Positions 21,182 through 34,100 of a stretch of 64,000 bases of DNA are shown one piece after another. Position 1 is the stretch's first letter; each line of letters starts with the position of its first letter. The notes under the pieces are model-generated. The model saw nothing but the letters and a program-made list of their open reading frames with translations, did no database searches and was not told the DNA's origin. This stretch comes from Cytidiella melzeri (taxonomy: Eukaryota > Basidiomycota > Agaricomycetes > Polyporales > Irpicaceae). The DNA lies in assembly GCA_022592445.1 (NCBI GenBank), contig JABYQR010000008.1:62001-126000 (forward strand), in the 5' to 3' direction. Position numbers and translations under genes: made by a program.

Positions 21182-24100
21182 GACGGCTGCGATTTCGGAA
21201 GAGTCAGCTGTTGCTTGCTCTTCCACTCCTCTTCATAGCGGGGTTTTATGTGCTTTGCTTACCCCGGGTGTACAGGGCCAACTGACGTCCAGCGCAGGCA
21301 CCACAAGTCAAGTTTGATGAGCTGCATTTGAGAACCGATGTATAGACAAATGCACTTAACGTGATATCAGACGAATCCAAGTATGAAACTACCTCACAGA
21401 AGCTCCATTGAGTGCTATATCAGAACGTAGCACACCATACGAAGTCTAGCAGGGTGACTGGCTAGATGCTGGCGTTGATCGCGAGCAATGGAAGGCAGTC
21501 CGAACTTCGTCCTAGTAATGGGCGCACAGTGTCAGCGCAAACTGTGAGTATGTCAAAATGATAAAAAATGCATACCTAAGTTCAAGTTTGATTGTTCTCC
21601 TGCTTCGGGTATGAGTCCATCTTCTGAGCGATTGGAATGCCACCAATCGCTGCACATAGCTGTTAGTGAAGATATAAGTAACCGAGCCCTGGGTAGCTTT
21701 CCATGGACTTCATGGAAATCTTACAAAGATAGATTATGAAGGAAGAGCGGGCAGAATCAAGGCTTACGGCATTCGAGCGGCACCGCAACCGTTCCTCCCG
21801 GAGTCGATGATCCCATGTCGTGCTTGGGTTGTATAGCTACAAAAATGTTACTGGCCCAAGCGAAAACGTTTGTGCCACATCGGCCGGTGAAAGTATTCCC
21901 GATAGAAATACGGCCGAAACAACCACTGTACTGCAGCGCTGAACTTCTCGCTAAACTGGTTCACAGTAAATCCGTACAGTCAGAGTGTTGATTTCGGCCG
22001 CGACCACTATGATACGCTTCGGTTCTGTAAGGCGAAGTTGTATGACTGGAAACAACAACTGAACATTAGTATCCGCAAGTTGAAGCCATAAATTGCGGCG
22101 AGTACGTGATTGATAGAATGCATCTAGCTTCAGCGTTCGAGAAACGATGGTAAAGGCCAGAGACAGTACTGGACAAAAGTCCAAGTGACAAGTCTGCAAG
22201 GATCAAGTGAACGCTGTGGTCGCGCACTTCGGCTGTGTCGGAGATTGCAATCGCGCCTCTTGAGTACTGGAAACACCGTGACGAGGCTGATGTTCATCAT
22301 CTTCCGCTTCAGATCTTCCTACACGACAAGCCACCAGCGATGGACACGACGACTTCGAACCCCACTTGGCGTCCGCCCAAAACGATGTGTTTAATCCAGA
22401 TAAGCCCGACATCAAAGCCTCAATAGCTGAGGTTCCCTCTTCCGCTTTCGAATGGTTTTTCCTGTTGGAATGTGTGGCCGTGGATGAACGGATTATTATC
22501 GTCGTCAGCTTGAACGAATCAAGGTCTCGTATCAAACAGCCAGAGCTGCGAGGTCCGAGTCGAGAAAATGTGGCCGGTGTCGGTATGGTCGAAGATCGCA
22601 GTCCAAACTAGAGGTAGAGACGATGAGACCACGTGGAACCCAAAAGAAATGAAGTGTTTACGATGAACAGATCAGATACTGTCGTGTTCCACCTATGGCA
22701 GTTCAACCAACGTATAAATGGCAGTCGAGAGCCACACGTCCAATGAAACGTGAAGAGACACGTAGAAGGTCAAGCTCGAGAATGCCACAAAGGATTGCAG
22801 TCACATTTGATGCGCCAGTCCGTGTGAGATTTTCGAGTGACCAAGATGAGCAGGCTGGGAATATGTAGCAGAGAAGGAAGTCGACTAGAAATACCTGAAG
22901 ACACGGCAGGAATGAGCAGTGAGGAGTAGTAGTACGGGACATAGCTCACCAAGAAGTTGCAAAGATGAGAACGAGAAACAACCTTTGAGAAGCGTGCGCG
23001 ACAACCATCGACTGGTTGACTGAGGCTCCCGTTAGTGACAAGTTGGCATCGACCTCATACGGGGATTGAGAGCGATGCCGAACGAGATATGCGAGGTAGT
23101 TCGGTTCAGCATATCTGAAGAGCACACAGACTGCTTGAGAGGGTGTGCGAAGCTACTTGAGGTATCTGTGCCCAGAGTGTTGTCGCATAGAGCAACAGGA
23201 AACCACTGTAACGCGCTGCTTGAGACACAGCAGTGGGTGATGGTGTGGTGGTGGCCCCAGAAGAAAATCAGCGAAGACAGGGCTCTGCAGATATAAGCAG
23301 CGAAGCACCACATTCGGCAGAGACCTGTAGGCCTTTTGTAAGCTGCGGTACAAGCGTATATAGAAGCTGCACAAGAGTATATCTATCATCCCAACCACAT
23401 TGCTTATGCGGCTGTACGCACCAGGGACCATAAAACAGCGGGCTGACACGTACGCGTGTCATATACAGTCAGCATAGCATAATATATATTGAACCTACGT
23501 ACCTTGACTGGCTGGCCTTGATAGATACTAGTGCAAAGTTTCAAGTCGTCGGATACCAAGTTGACGTTGGCAATGATAGTAGTAGTAGGTGCTACTAGAG
23601 CGGCGGCTGACAGACACCAACTTCACCGACGTCTTTTGGGTCTGACCTGAACGTACGCTTCCTATCGCTATAGCAGCTTATTACGGTGTTTGCGCACTAC
23701 CTCGTGGGCAGCGGTGGGTGTAGATGGAAGCTCGGAGGGGAGGGAATTGTATTTGATCTTGAAAATCAATTTCAAGCTCTGCATGAGCGCCTGCCTCACT
23801 TATCCAAATATTCGTCTCTCGTCTCACTACGATGACCATAGCCATGGTCAACTCTGCGATGTATGTCTTTTCAACGACCATTGTAGTCTGATATATCTGG
23901 GCAGGGGAGGTGGCGACGGCCCTGCGAGTGTCTAGCATACGCTGGTGTCGTCGCACGCGGCAGGCGGCGTTACCTGTTCCTTCGCTATAATCTGTTCTGC
24001 CGACCCAGCGACGATCGCAGGAATGGATATCCCAAAGCTCAGGGTAGATGTGGAAGTGACGGCCGAGAGCAGCTGGAGAATAGCTTGGTGACGGTCCTCG

Positions 24101-24953
24101 ACATACATAGTACGTTCACCTACTCAATTTCCACAGCATCTCGCATGCGAGGGTGCAAAACTCATTATACTCGTGCCATCGGTACTTCGCCAATTCTGTG
24201 TAGCTAGCTGAACTGGTTACTCTGTTGACCCAGCTCCAGAGTATCAGCAGAGGTTATTAATCTACGCCTCGAGCGGTAGATGTGATGTCTGTTGACAGAC
24301 GCGTTGCGAGATGATCAGAGGCCCTTGATTCCATCCACGGTAAAGAACGCAGTGTAAGTTTGTCCAACTTTTCTAGCGTATCAGGGTGCGATTACGCAGT
24401 CCATAACTTTACTTACTACTTTCATATCATAGCCGCCTCGGGTCTCCCTAACAGTGATGCCAGGTGACATGTGCTGCGAAGTACAACTCGGGTAACACGG
24501 TGATCAATATAACAGTTCTCTCAATTTCGTCGCAGAGTTCGTTTGTGAAAGTTCTGTCGTACAAGCAACAACATACGACGAGCGCGGCGCGCGAGATGAG
24601 CGAGAGTTTGTGATCATCCCAAGTCGAGACAATGTCCATATGCATCAGTGAGCGATTTTTTTCCCGCGTCAAAGTCCGTCGCGGTCAAACTTCCACTCAC
24701 AGGGCAAGCTTTTATCCGCTATGTCTCTCACGGACGGCCACAGTTCCTATCATAACGGGGCCACAATATCCATGCCAATGCAACGAGCTCGCACAACTTT
24801 TTTCTGCCCAGGTGATGCTCGCCTGCTTCTTCCATATTGCTGACGCTGCGCGTTGATGTTAGCGATGTATACTTAAGCAGAGTACGCGATTCCCGCACGG
24901 ACATAAGTAGTGAAGCCTTTGCTCAAGCTACAACGTCTTTCAAACTCTCGACC
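21182..24953. other. Unresolved region, possible spliced minus-strand gene(s)
   Basis: No gene could be assembled with confidence. Minus-strand fragments look partly protein-like: hydrophobic runs near 24440-24620 (with LYDRTF and ERTVILITVLPELYF), a stretch near 24000-24080 (AILQLLSAVTS, GISIPAIVAG), hydrophobic frames at 22700-22950, and an open frame of 110 codons at 22203-22535. Several donor- and acceptor-like sites occur. Together they might be a multi-exon membrane protein gene, perhaps damaged. I could not make the phases agree. The right end must also include the bZIP promoter, with a GTATACTTAAG box near 24870. Confidence 0.3.
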
Positions 24954-25892
24954 ATGAACTCATTTTACATGGGCCAAACAGAATTTACTACGCCACACCC
25001 ACAATTCCCAGAACGGAGTCGAAACGGTATGTTTACTCGCACTCGTGCAATCATCCATTGAACCTTGACTTTGGCTGCTGACAGCCATTGCGCAAGCAAA
25101 ATACAGAGAGAAGCGCAAGGCGTACGTACATCAGGTGCGTCTGTATGGACTGTCTGAGTGATGCCGTTGACCGAAGAGTCTCCTCTAGCTCGAGAGGACA
25201 GTCGCAGTTCTGCGCTTAGAGCTGTCGACCGCTACGCAAACACAATGCAACGCTGCTCGGCGTGAACAAATACTCGACGCAAGAACCAGGGACTTGGAGT
25301 ACCAAAATATCTCTCTCAAACGCGCCGTCCATAATTTACGACAGCGGGTGGAGAGGTACGCCACACATGGGTTCGTAGAGCCCAAGCAAAAACCGAGCGA
25401 TCCCTCCTTCGGAGAATATCACGCGCGGAATCGTGTAACCGCGGACCCGGTGCGTCTGACCTGCAAAACGTGACATGCCTGACTGTATCGCTCAAAACCA
25501 CTCTCCCTGCAGAATCTCCTAGTCAGACCTCGAACGGGCTCATACCAGGCCCAAAAAAGTACCGCCGACTCCCACACCGTCGACCATCCTCCTCAGAGCT
25601 CACCTATAAAACCCGCCGTGGTCTCGTACGGCTACGAAGAACCGAAGACATGCGACCAGCGCTACCACTGCTCAACGGTACGTTCCAAGTTTCCCGACAT
25701 GAGACGCCCACGAGCAACAAACAGGTTGTGTTTTAAAGTATGTAGTAGCACCTGCAGATGACGGCACCGTCAACGACGGATTTCTCTTCTCATCGTGCGC
25801 CAGAGTTCCCGACACCGTCCTCTGTTGAGAATCGTCTGCACTACTCGTCATCATCACTCGCACTTGCACCTCCCAAACGTTCGGAACAGTAG
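24954..25892 (+). CDS. bZIP transcription factor, 227 aa
   Basis: Five exons read in phase: 24954-25026, 25085-25134, 25189-25449, 25513-25677 and 25758-25892. Introns are 54-80 nt with GTATGT, GTGCGT, GTGCGT and GTACGT donors. Near the N-terminus is AIAQAKYREKRKAYVHQLE. N24, R32 and L42 fit the N-x7-R-x9-L bZIP signature exactly, and L42/L49 start the zipper. A long coiled-coil-prone segment rich in R, L, E and Q follows (to about residue 105). The C-terminal 110 residues are Ser/Pro/Thr-rich and probably disordered. It would bind DNA as a dimer in the nucleus; target genes are unknown. Most exons are too short to show up as long open frames. The start has a good ACCATGA context. Confidence 0.8.
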
Positions 25893-26487
25893 GTTCCCCC
25901 CGTCACGGTGGTACGTTCACCGAGCAAACCTCCCAGCAGGTCTGAACGCCAATACCCGCCACACGTTCCATGTAGCGATACACACGCAAGCGTAGTGTCA
26001 GTTTCTTTTCCCCCGTGGACACATTCGACATAGTTGGGACACGATCCTGTGACCGCGGCCTGTGATTCTGGAGTCCTGACCATACGTAACGAGTCATGGC
26101 TGCGAGAGTGATGCAGGCCTGTTGCACCTCACGGACTAATGATCTGGATTATTCATTGACCATCTCGAGCTGGGTGTTGTCCCCCTGCAGTTAGCATGTC
26201 TACATAGTAAACAAAACGGAAAATTTAGCTTTACACTATCAAGCGAGCCTGAGGTAGAGTAAGATACGTAAATGAAACAAGGAACGACTTTCACCGACTT
26301 CCACAAGTCTACTTCACACAGACACTCAGATAAATAGCGAGAGAGGACAAGGCTGGTATCGTACAACGTTCTTTACTTCTACTCCACATCTACAGGTAAG
26401 CGGCCAAAATATCGTATATGATTCAATCAAATAGCACCCAAAATCATACATTAATCTTCACTTTCCTTTCTCTCCTTGCCTCGCAGC
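25893..26487. other. Intergenic between convergent genes
   Basis: About 600 bp containing the 3' flanks of the bZIP gene (plus) and the trehalose-phosphatase gene (minus). Nothing else was recognised. Confidence 0.5.
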
Positions 26488-29400
26488 TCACAACCGACTC
26501 TCGTCCGGCTTTTGCTGAATAAGATACAACATATGGTCCACCACCTCTTCCGGCGTCGTCACATGCCACACTGCCAGCGTCCGCTTGCTGCTGTGGCCCA
26601 CGGCAGTCGTGAACGACGCGTCGCGCTCGATCGCGAGCTCTATCGGCTCATACTTTTTCTCCTGCGAGAGAAGCGTGACAGAGAGCGGGGGCTCCATCAC
26701 CACTTTCTTGCCGTCGCTGGGGAAGAGGAGAAGTGCGCGGAACATGTCTTCGTCGGTCTAAACGGGGATTCTATCAATCTATTTGTGTGTTGTTGGACAA
26801 GATGTAAACACAAACCTTGTCGTCACCGGCGCAGAAGATGAACTCGGCGTCCGGGTTGAAGTAGAGAATACGTTTGACGATTTCGCCCTATGATGCAAAA
26901 CATAAGAACTAATGCTAATGTCATTACTAGACTACAAACATACCTTGTTAACCGCTATGGGGCGGACCTCTAGGTTCTTCTTCCCAACAAGAACTACAAA
27001 CGCGCCATCGTCAGTCCATCTCACCTCGACTGCGAAAAAAAAACCAGATTTGACGGACCTTCGATCGGACGTTTACGAGCGAGATTGTTCTCGAGGAGAT
27101 CCTGGCATTGATGGCACTGGAAGAGACTGCTCACACCATCAGCCGACAATTAGGCAGAAACGACCAAGGATGTATACACACCCCCATTCAGGATCACTCG
27201 ACCTATAATGCCATGTGATTGAGCTCTTCTTGACTTCAATATGGCTTCCAGTCGTCCTCTACACCCGGCCCAATTCTTTCATCAGCATCTCTCCCTTTCT
27301 CTCTCCCAAGAAAGAACAAGAAAAACCCACCTCAGTATAATACTTGAAGATCTCCAGCACCTCACCCATCCAACTCATATCCAGACTCTCCGTAAAATTC
27401 GCCCACGTATCTGACCCCGGCTCCCGAATGAAACCCCCATGCTCCGCCGACATCCCCAAACTTTTGATGTGCCCCAGATGCTCCTCCAAAAACGCCTGGT
27501 CCCGCCCCGAGATGATGTACACCACGTTCCTCGGGTCCGCCGAGAGTTCCTCGAGAGCCTTGAGCGTGTTCGGCGAGGGCGTCGCCATGCTCGGGACTTT
27601 GACGATCGGTGCGAGCGTCCCATCGTAGTCGAACAAAAAGAGCCTTTTCTTAGCAGAGAGGTAGTGTTGCTCGAGTTGGCCCTTGGGGATGAAGGGAGTT
27701 TGGCGAGCGAGGTTCTGGCCGCCGAGTTGTTCGAGGAGCATCTTGGCGAGCATCGCAGCCCAGGTGTGGGAGGTGTGCGTCGTGACGACTTTGTACAGCT
27801 TTGCGTGACGATCAAGTTTCTCTTCGTCAGACATGGTAAGACCCTGATGCATCGCTGCTGCTACTTCCTACATTTCGTGATTAGCGGTCGGAAACAAAAA
27901 TCCTAGCAACTGAACGTACACCAAGGTTCCAGGGGTTGATCTGAAGCGCCTCGGACATGTTACTCGAGATACCCATAAACTCGGACAAAATCAAGGGACT
28001 CTTGCTAGTCTTCTCCTGGGCGATCACAAACTCCATAGACGTAGTATTCATACCATCACGCAGGGGAGTGATCACGCCAAGATCAGCAACACTCAGCAGA
28101 GCGTAAAATTCATCCTTCTTAATCGTTTGATGGCTGCCAATCCCGTCAGCCAAGTTCGAAAATCATATCCACGAGACACGCACTAGTGATGCACGGGGAT
28201 GAAGTCCAGAGATCCGTATTCGCCGTTGATATGCGCGACAAGCTCAGAAACTTGCCTCTCGAGCTTAGGAGAGTCGGAGAGAGCGGGCGACGTGACCTGG
28301 ATGAGGACCACGTTGCCTTGCCATTGAGGGTAGTCTTGAAGCAGCTTCTCGAATGCACGGAGCTAGCGACACATAATTAGATAACACACAGGGGTGAATA
28401 TGAATCTATGCACCTTCTGGACGACACCCTTGACGACATCGAGCTTGTCACGGCCGACAATGATCTTTTTGCCCTCGTAGAGAGCCCGAAGAGCTTCAAG
28501 CTTCGGCCGTATGCCCGGTCGCAAGCTGCATCATGGTTATCAGTATCCGGAGGAAATGAACAGAAGGTTTCCACTAACATATCTTTGGCAACACGGTCAG
28601 CATCGACACCCACGGGACAGTACGTGATATTCGATACATGTCCGGCGACATCGATGCCCCCGCGGGAAGTAATCTCGTACCCACAAACACGAACGCACGA
28701 CGACGTGAAATGTCTGGAGTAGGAGTACGTCTGGAAGCAAATCAAGTTCGCGCCGAGCATCCCGTCCAGGATCTCCTTTCGCCTTGGCAGGCATCTAAAA
28801 GTGCGGCCGGGACGGTAAGTATAAGGAGGACGGTGAGAGTTTCGGCTAAGACGTACCGGAATACTTCGGAACTTGGGAAGGGCGTGTGCACGAAGAGACC
28901 TACAGCTGCATCTGGCAATACTTGTCTGAGTAAGGAGGGCACCAAGAGCAGATGGTAGTCGTGTATCCAAACAAGGTCACCTGACAGAGGAATTTAAGAC
29001 GCGCCATGAGCATATCCATAATGTGGAGTGATACATACCAAGCTTGTAAACCTCCTGAATGCGCTTAGCAAAGGCCTCGTTCACGGCAGCATATGGTGCC
29101 CAGTGTGCGTCAGCTGAGGCGTACTCGGTTGCCACGTCTTGCCATAGCAAGTAGTGGAATAATGGCCACAGGACTTGAAGAACATAAGATATGGTCAGTA
29201 AAGTTGTCCTCTACAATCGCCTGCAGAATATTAATCCAATGGCGCGTCCTCTGAACATCGCTCTTAGCGCTTGAAAAGCGTCTCACGAGCTGCAAGAACT
29301 TCGGCAGAAGAGCGGAAGCCGAGCACAGCGAAAAACTGAATAAGGCAAGCCACTGAGATCGTCTATCCGTTCGGACCGGTTTGGTGAGATAGAAGAGAGA

Positions 29401-30135
29401 AGGACTGTGGATGTGGTGCGAAAGTTCATAACGGATAAGAGCAGGTTATCAGGAAATAGGAAATGATCGACAATGTAGACTGACAGCGCGGAGGGAAAAA
29501 GGAAACCAAGTAAGCAAGAAAAGACGGAACTCACTTTGTTTGCAGTAACCGTCGTAGTGCCCGTGAGCCTGCTTATCATCAAGCCAGACCGGGACATAGG
29601 TCATGGCCTTTCCCTCTGGGAACTCTTCCTTGAGCAGGTGTTTTCCGCTCGAGAGGAGGTTCTCCAAGTCGGCCTTGTTCTCCTCCGAGATTGAGCTCGA
29701 AGGAACCTTGCTGTGCCCGTTGTCGGACTCTGAGGCAGATTGAAGATCACCTGTCCACCCGACGTAGATCTGCTCGTGGGTGGCGGTGAGGGAGGTGATG
29801 CCGCTGACCATGGCGGAGTGGCCGAAACGCGAGCTGATCTGCCATTTCGAGTTGGGCCCAGCAGGCGCAGCTTCTGTGGGCGAAGGAGGGATATCGGATG
29901 GCTGGGAAGGAGGAGTTTGGGGTGGGCTGGGGATGCCAGGCTGGGCACCGTTCGTGCCCTTTGCGGCTTGTGGAGAGAGGGCGCAGGTGACTGGGAGATA
30001 GTGGGCGACATGGATGATACGGCCGGAGAGGGGGATGCCCTTGGCGTGGTGTTCCTCCTCGAGCTTGCGCACCTTTGAGCGCACATCGTCGAGGGAGTAC
30101 TCGGTGGTCTTGTGTGGTTCTGAGAAGCTGTCCAT
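26488..30135 (-). CDS. TPS2: Trehalose-6-phosphate phosphatase, Tps2-type (884 aa)
   Basis: Thirteen exons read in phase: 30135-29535, 29173-29039, 28980-28857, 28794-28579, 28525-28414, 28362-28184, 28133-27920, 27867-27331, 27258-27182, 27126-27059, 26993-26944, 26887-26816 and 26757-26488. Introns are 50-72 nt, except the first (361 nt). The N-terminal two thirds is a glycosyltransferase-20 domain (WIHDYHLLLVP, FVHTPFPSSEVFR, VGRDKLDVVKG). The C-terminus is a HAD-type phosphatase with FDYDGTLAP near residue 606, SAEHGG, and GDDKTDED near 792-799. Length and two-domain order match yeast Tps2, which removes phosphate from trehalose-6-phosphate in the cytosolic trehalose synthase complex. In that family the N-terminal domain is structural rather than a synthase. 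A Pro-rich insert (about residues 62-95) lies near the N-terminus. Confidence 0.92.
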
Positions 30136-31131
30136 GTCGCGTTATCCCTCTAGGGCGCTGTGTATTGCGCGGTCGGGGTGGTGGTGGTGGTGGTTGTGGT
30201 CAGAGATGGAGAGGAGGGAGGACGAGGAGGACGACAGAATGCAAGCAGCCTTATAAGCAGATATCGAGCCACGATCTTTACGTGTGCGTTCGAGCAGCGC
30301 AAAAACGGGCGACGATGCTCGCTATCGACTAGGCCATCTTACCTAAAAAGGAAACAGCTGCGTCTCTCGCCACGTGCTTATCAGCATCGCAACGTCATGC
30401 ATGCTCCACCGTGCTTGTCTCGCTCTGTCTCTCTTTCTTGTACCACCATCTCGAGCACGGTCGTTCTCGTCGTCCAATCGTCTGCAACAAACACGATCGT
30501 CGTCGTCAAACTTCGAACAACACGGTCAATTGTCGGTACGCGTACGTAGGACAACTCGCCCTCCAGTACTTCCGCCGCCATGAATACTGCAGTGTACAAC
30601 GTCGCCAACGTACGCAAAACAATGTCGACCTCTCGTTATTGACATGCTGAGAGAGTAATATGAGAACTTTGACACACCCAAAATAATCATCAGACTCCTT
30701 TGCTCCTTGATGCTACCCCATCGTTCCTTTCAGAAACACAACTCACGGTAAAACGAGGGAGTAACTCGCTTTGTGTGCGAAGACGATCAGCGTCTGAAGA
30801 CGATCGGCTCTTTTGCGCACCGCAAGTCCATAATGCTCATCGATGCAATAACTCGCGCCTCCCATTGCAAACATCCACGTACATACTATCGAGCACGATC
30901 TCCACATATCCATGTCTGCTGCAGTCAAAATGTTGCTGCCGATGTACTATGAAGCGACATAGTGAGACCCGCTTAGCCTGCGACTTCGTGGAATTTTGTC
31001 CTTGCAATTGCCTTGTTCATTGCCCCAAGACGTAATACATAGCCGCACAAAGCCCATATATAAACCTGACCGTTGAACGCCTCGATGTACCTTGTCCATC
31101 TGTTTTCCTCCCCAGTTCCACACCCAGCAGA
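30136..31131. other. Shared upstream region of TPS2 and the helicase gene
   Basis: Nearly 1 kb lies between the two divergent starts. A GTGGTGGTGGTGGTGG-type run (near 30178) sits just upstream of the TPS2 start. No gene is supported inside. Confidence 0.55.
31057..31064 (+). promoter_or_regulatory. TATA box of the DDX60-like gene
   Basis: TATATAAA lies 68 bp upstream of the ATG at 31132, followed by a pyrimidine-rich stretch (CTGTTTTCCTCCCC) typical of fungal start regions. Confidence 0.65.
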
Positions 31132-34100
31132 ATGGATTTGGATGGCTTCGAAGATGTCTCTACCTCAGAGCCTGTGTCTCTTCACTCTGAAAGCACCATA
31201 GATGCGATACGTTACTTCGACTCCGCATGGTATGGTGCTCTCAGTAGGAAGGCACGTTGGATGGACCTTGTTGGAGACTACGCTGGAAATGAACCGTTTG
31301 TCATCGATGGTGTGTTGATTCGGCTCGCACTCAGCCAACTTACAGTAGACTGATGGTAGACTGTTGTCGCTCTAGGAGACTCACTTCTGCAGCTCATATT
31401 CAGCGATAAGATGCTAGCGCTCGCTCGTTCAGGTAGGTTCTTGCTTTGGGCAATCCTAGCTGCGTGCTAAAGAACTTGGTTCGCTAGATCTCAGCATGCA
31501 ATTGCTTCACGCAAAGTATTTGCTCGAGCGAACTCTGTCTGACTTCTTAAAGCGGACAAACAACTTTGATGTAGTTTTCTGGGAGGGTGAGTGTGGCTGA
31601 GCGACGGTCACCACTCCTTCCCAAGTGAGCTGAGCTTTAATGTTCTAGACAATCGCCACTCGTGTTTGACGGCGGTTGAATCTCCGTTCGAGTACGCCTC
31701 ACTCTGCGTGGCCAGACAGGCCCTACTCCTTCATCTGGAGATGCGACTGGCTTCCAAAGTCAAGGTGTATAGCTTCCAAAGTGTCATCAGTCGTGACTGG
31801 GCAGAGTATGTGAAGACCCGCAAGGTAATGTCACAGCTCATCTCTGCATTTGCCACAGGCTGTATTGAACCATTTTCCCAGCCAATGTATGTGATGATAA
31901 ACGATGGGGACGTTGCCACCGCCGACTCCTCGCCAGCTGAAGCCGACTACATCCTCCTGCAGCGCGCTATGATTTTTGAGTTGATGTCCCAAGGTCTTGC
32001 GTGCTGCCTTCTGTTCGGCTCGGAATTTCGCGATTCAAAGGTCGGTTGACGAGCTTTGCCTAATTTGTTCCACACTCAACTGCTTCAATAGATCTTGTCA
32101 TTTGTTTTCGACCAACGTTTGGATCCTTCCGTTCGCAAAACATTGGCCAAGCGGATCTGGATTACTGCCGCTGCTTCTATGACTCGAATCAAACAGGAAG
32201 ACTTGGCAATGCGTCGCCGATTTTTGCCTGTGTCCTTCACTGACTTGAAATCAAATGAGGTCAGAGAGGGTGCAGTTGGAAACAATGTTATGGTTAGGGT
32301 CGTTGAGGACATGCTCCTATTAGGAAGCAGTCATGACGCTTCTCTCGATCATACGTTGCTGTACGTCTTCATCGCGCACATGATTCTACTCCCGACACTA
32401 GCCGTTGGAGATCGCGCACGGCATTACAGGAAATTGCATCCCACCTTGAATACGCACCTGCGCTCTTCTTTCCTTCCGAAAGTCTTGTTCGTCCTGGAGC
32501 GGCGATACGCTAGATGCGAGCTCGACATTGATGGCAGAATCTTTTTGGAACTGCTTGCGTCAGTGCTTCAACAACCTTCCTCGGAGCTGGCGAATGTTCT
32601 TGGAAGCACTGTGTACACCGCTGTCGACCGAGTGTGGATGTGTTGTGGATCACCCTCCATCAATATACAAGACGTCTCCTCTCGGTTTCCTCCTCCACCG
32701 CAAAAGACACCGCCCATGAAATCTCCTGAGGATGTATCCGTTATGCCATTCCAGAACACGCTGTTTCAGGAGGCAATTTCATCAGTTCAGGCTGTTGTGC
32801 TTCCTGATGACCAGTCGTTGGAGGTGCAGCAGACTCAACAATCGTCTATCCCATTCGTCGATACACAGCACTGGCATAACCACCGGAACTCCATCTTACC
32901 AAAGCACCTCGGCGGCGCGGAACGTGTCGCGCAAGACGCCTGGCAGCGAAATCGTCAGTTGCGCTCCGAGCAGCGTTTCGTCGCCAAAATGCAGTGGCAG
33001 GCCGAGAGTCTGACGGGAGCTCTAGGACGTCCACTACAGAGGATGATTATAGTTCCTCACAAAACTACTGCTTCGAACCCTGCCAGGGGCTCTGGAGTCC
33101 CAGTTCGTACTTTACCTCTTATTGAGTTTACCTAACTTATATCGGGATGGGTTCCAGGCTCCGAAGCAGCCCAACAAAGCAAAGAAAGAGCATGTTGGCA
33201 AGGCTGATCGTATTCGCATCGAACACGCGGCGAAGAAACGTGCGGAACAGGATAGCTGTAATGTAGGATGGTGGCAGGAGAACCTTGACAAACTAAAGGT
33301 ACTTTCAGTTTCAGAGCAAATCGCACAGCTCGAGCGCTTGTCAAGCAACAAACGCGTTGAGGAGGGATGGCTTGCCGTGGAAGTACAACTCTACCAACTC
33401 CATCTTTGTTTCACAAGCTGGATTCACCATCCGGATAGAGAATCGACGGACGCGGCGATCGCTGAGAGGGTACGAGACGAGTTCACTGTACGCATTATGC
33501 GTATCGTCAAAGACCTATTCGAGCGAGGAAACTTGTTTCCGAAAGCTTGCGATATTCTCGGTGACAGTCTTCGAGCCCTCGGATTCTCTGCCTACTATGC
33601 AACTCTACGGTCGTCGTCACCCAACCCTACGGATGACAGTCGCGGTTTGAGCTTCAAGTTCGTCAAGCTGCTGCGGACGAAGACCAAATCTCTCGTGTAC
33701 AAATCCATGCACATCGTCGAGTCCCCTGTCGAGTGGCAGCTGCGGCTCTTTGGCGAATACATGGACCGTAGCATGGACAGCCAGTATGACCCCCGCGTTG
33801 CGTTCAAGCCGGACGCCTGGCAAAGAGAGGTCTTGGACTGTCTTGACCAAGAAGGGCATTCTGTCCTTGTTGTCGGTTCGTTATGTTCGAGATCTGAATT
33901 TTGACACAACGCACTGATTAACTCCTGGTTGCTCAGCACCCACGAGCGCTGGAAAAACGTTCATCTCTTACTATGCAATGGAGCAGGTGCTCAGGTCTTC
34001 AGACGACGACATCCTTGTCTACGTGGCTCCTACGAAGGCCTTGGTCAGTCAGATAGCCGCAGAGGTGTACGCTCGTTTTCAGAAGACCTTCAAATCGAGC

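Noticed and set aside
27375..27906. Arg-rich open frames on both strands at 27.4-27.9 kb
   Set aside because: They are other-frame shadows of the long TPS2 exon 8.
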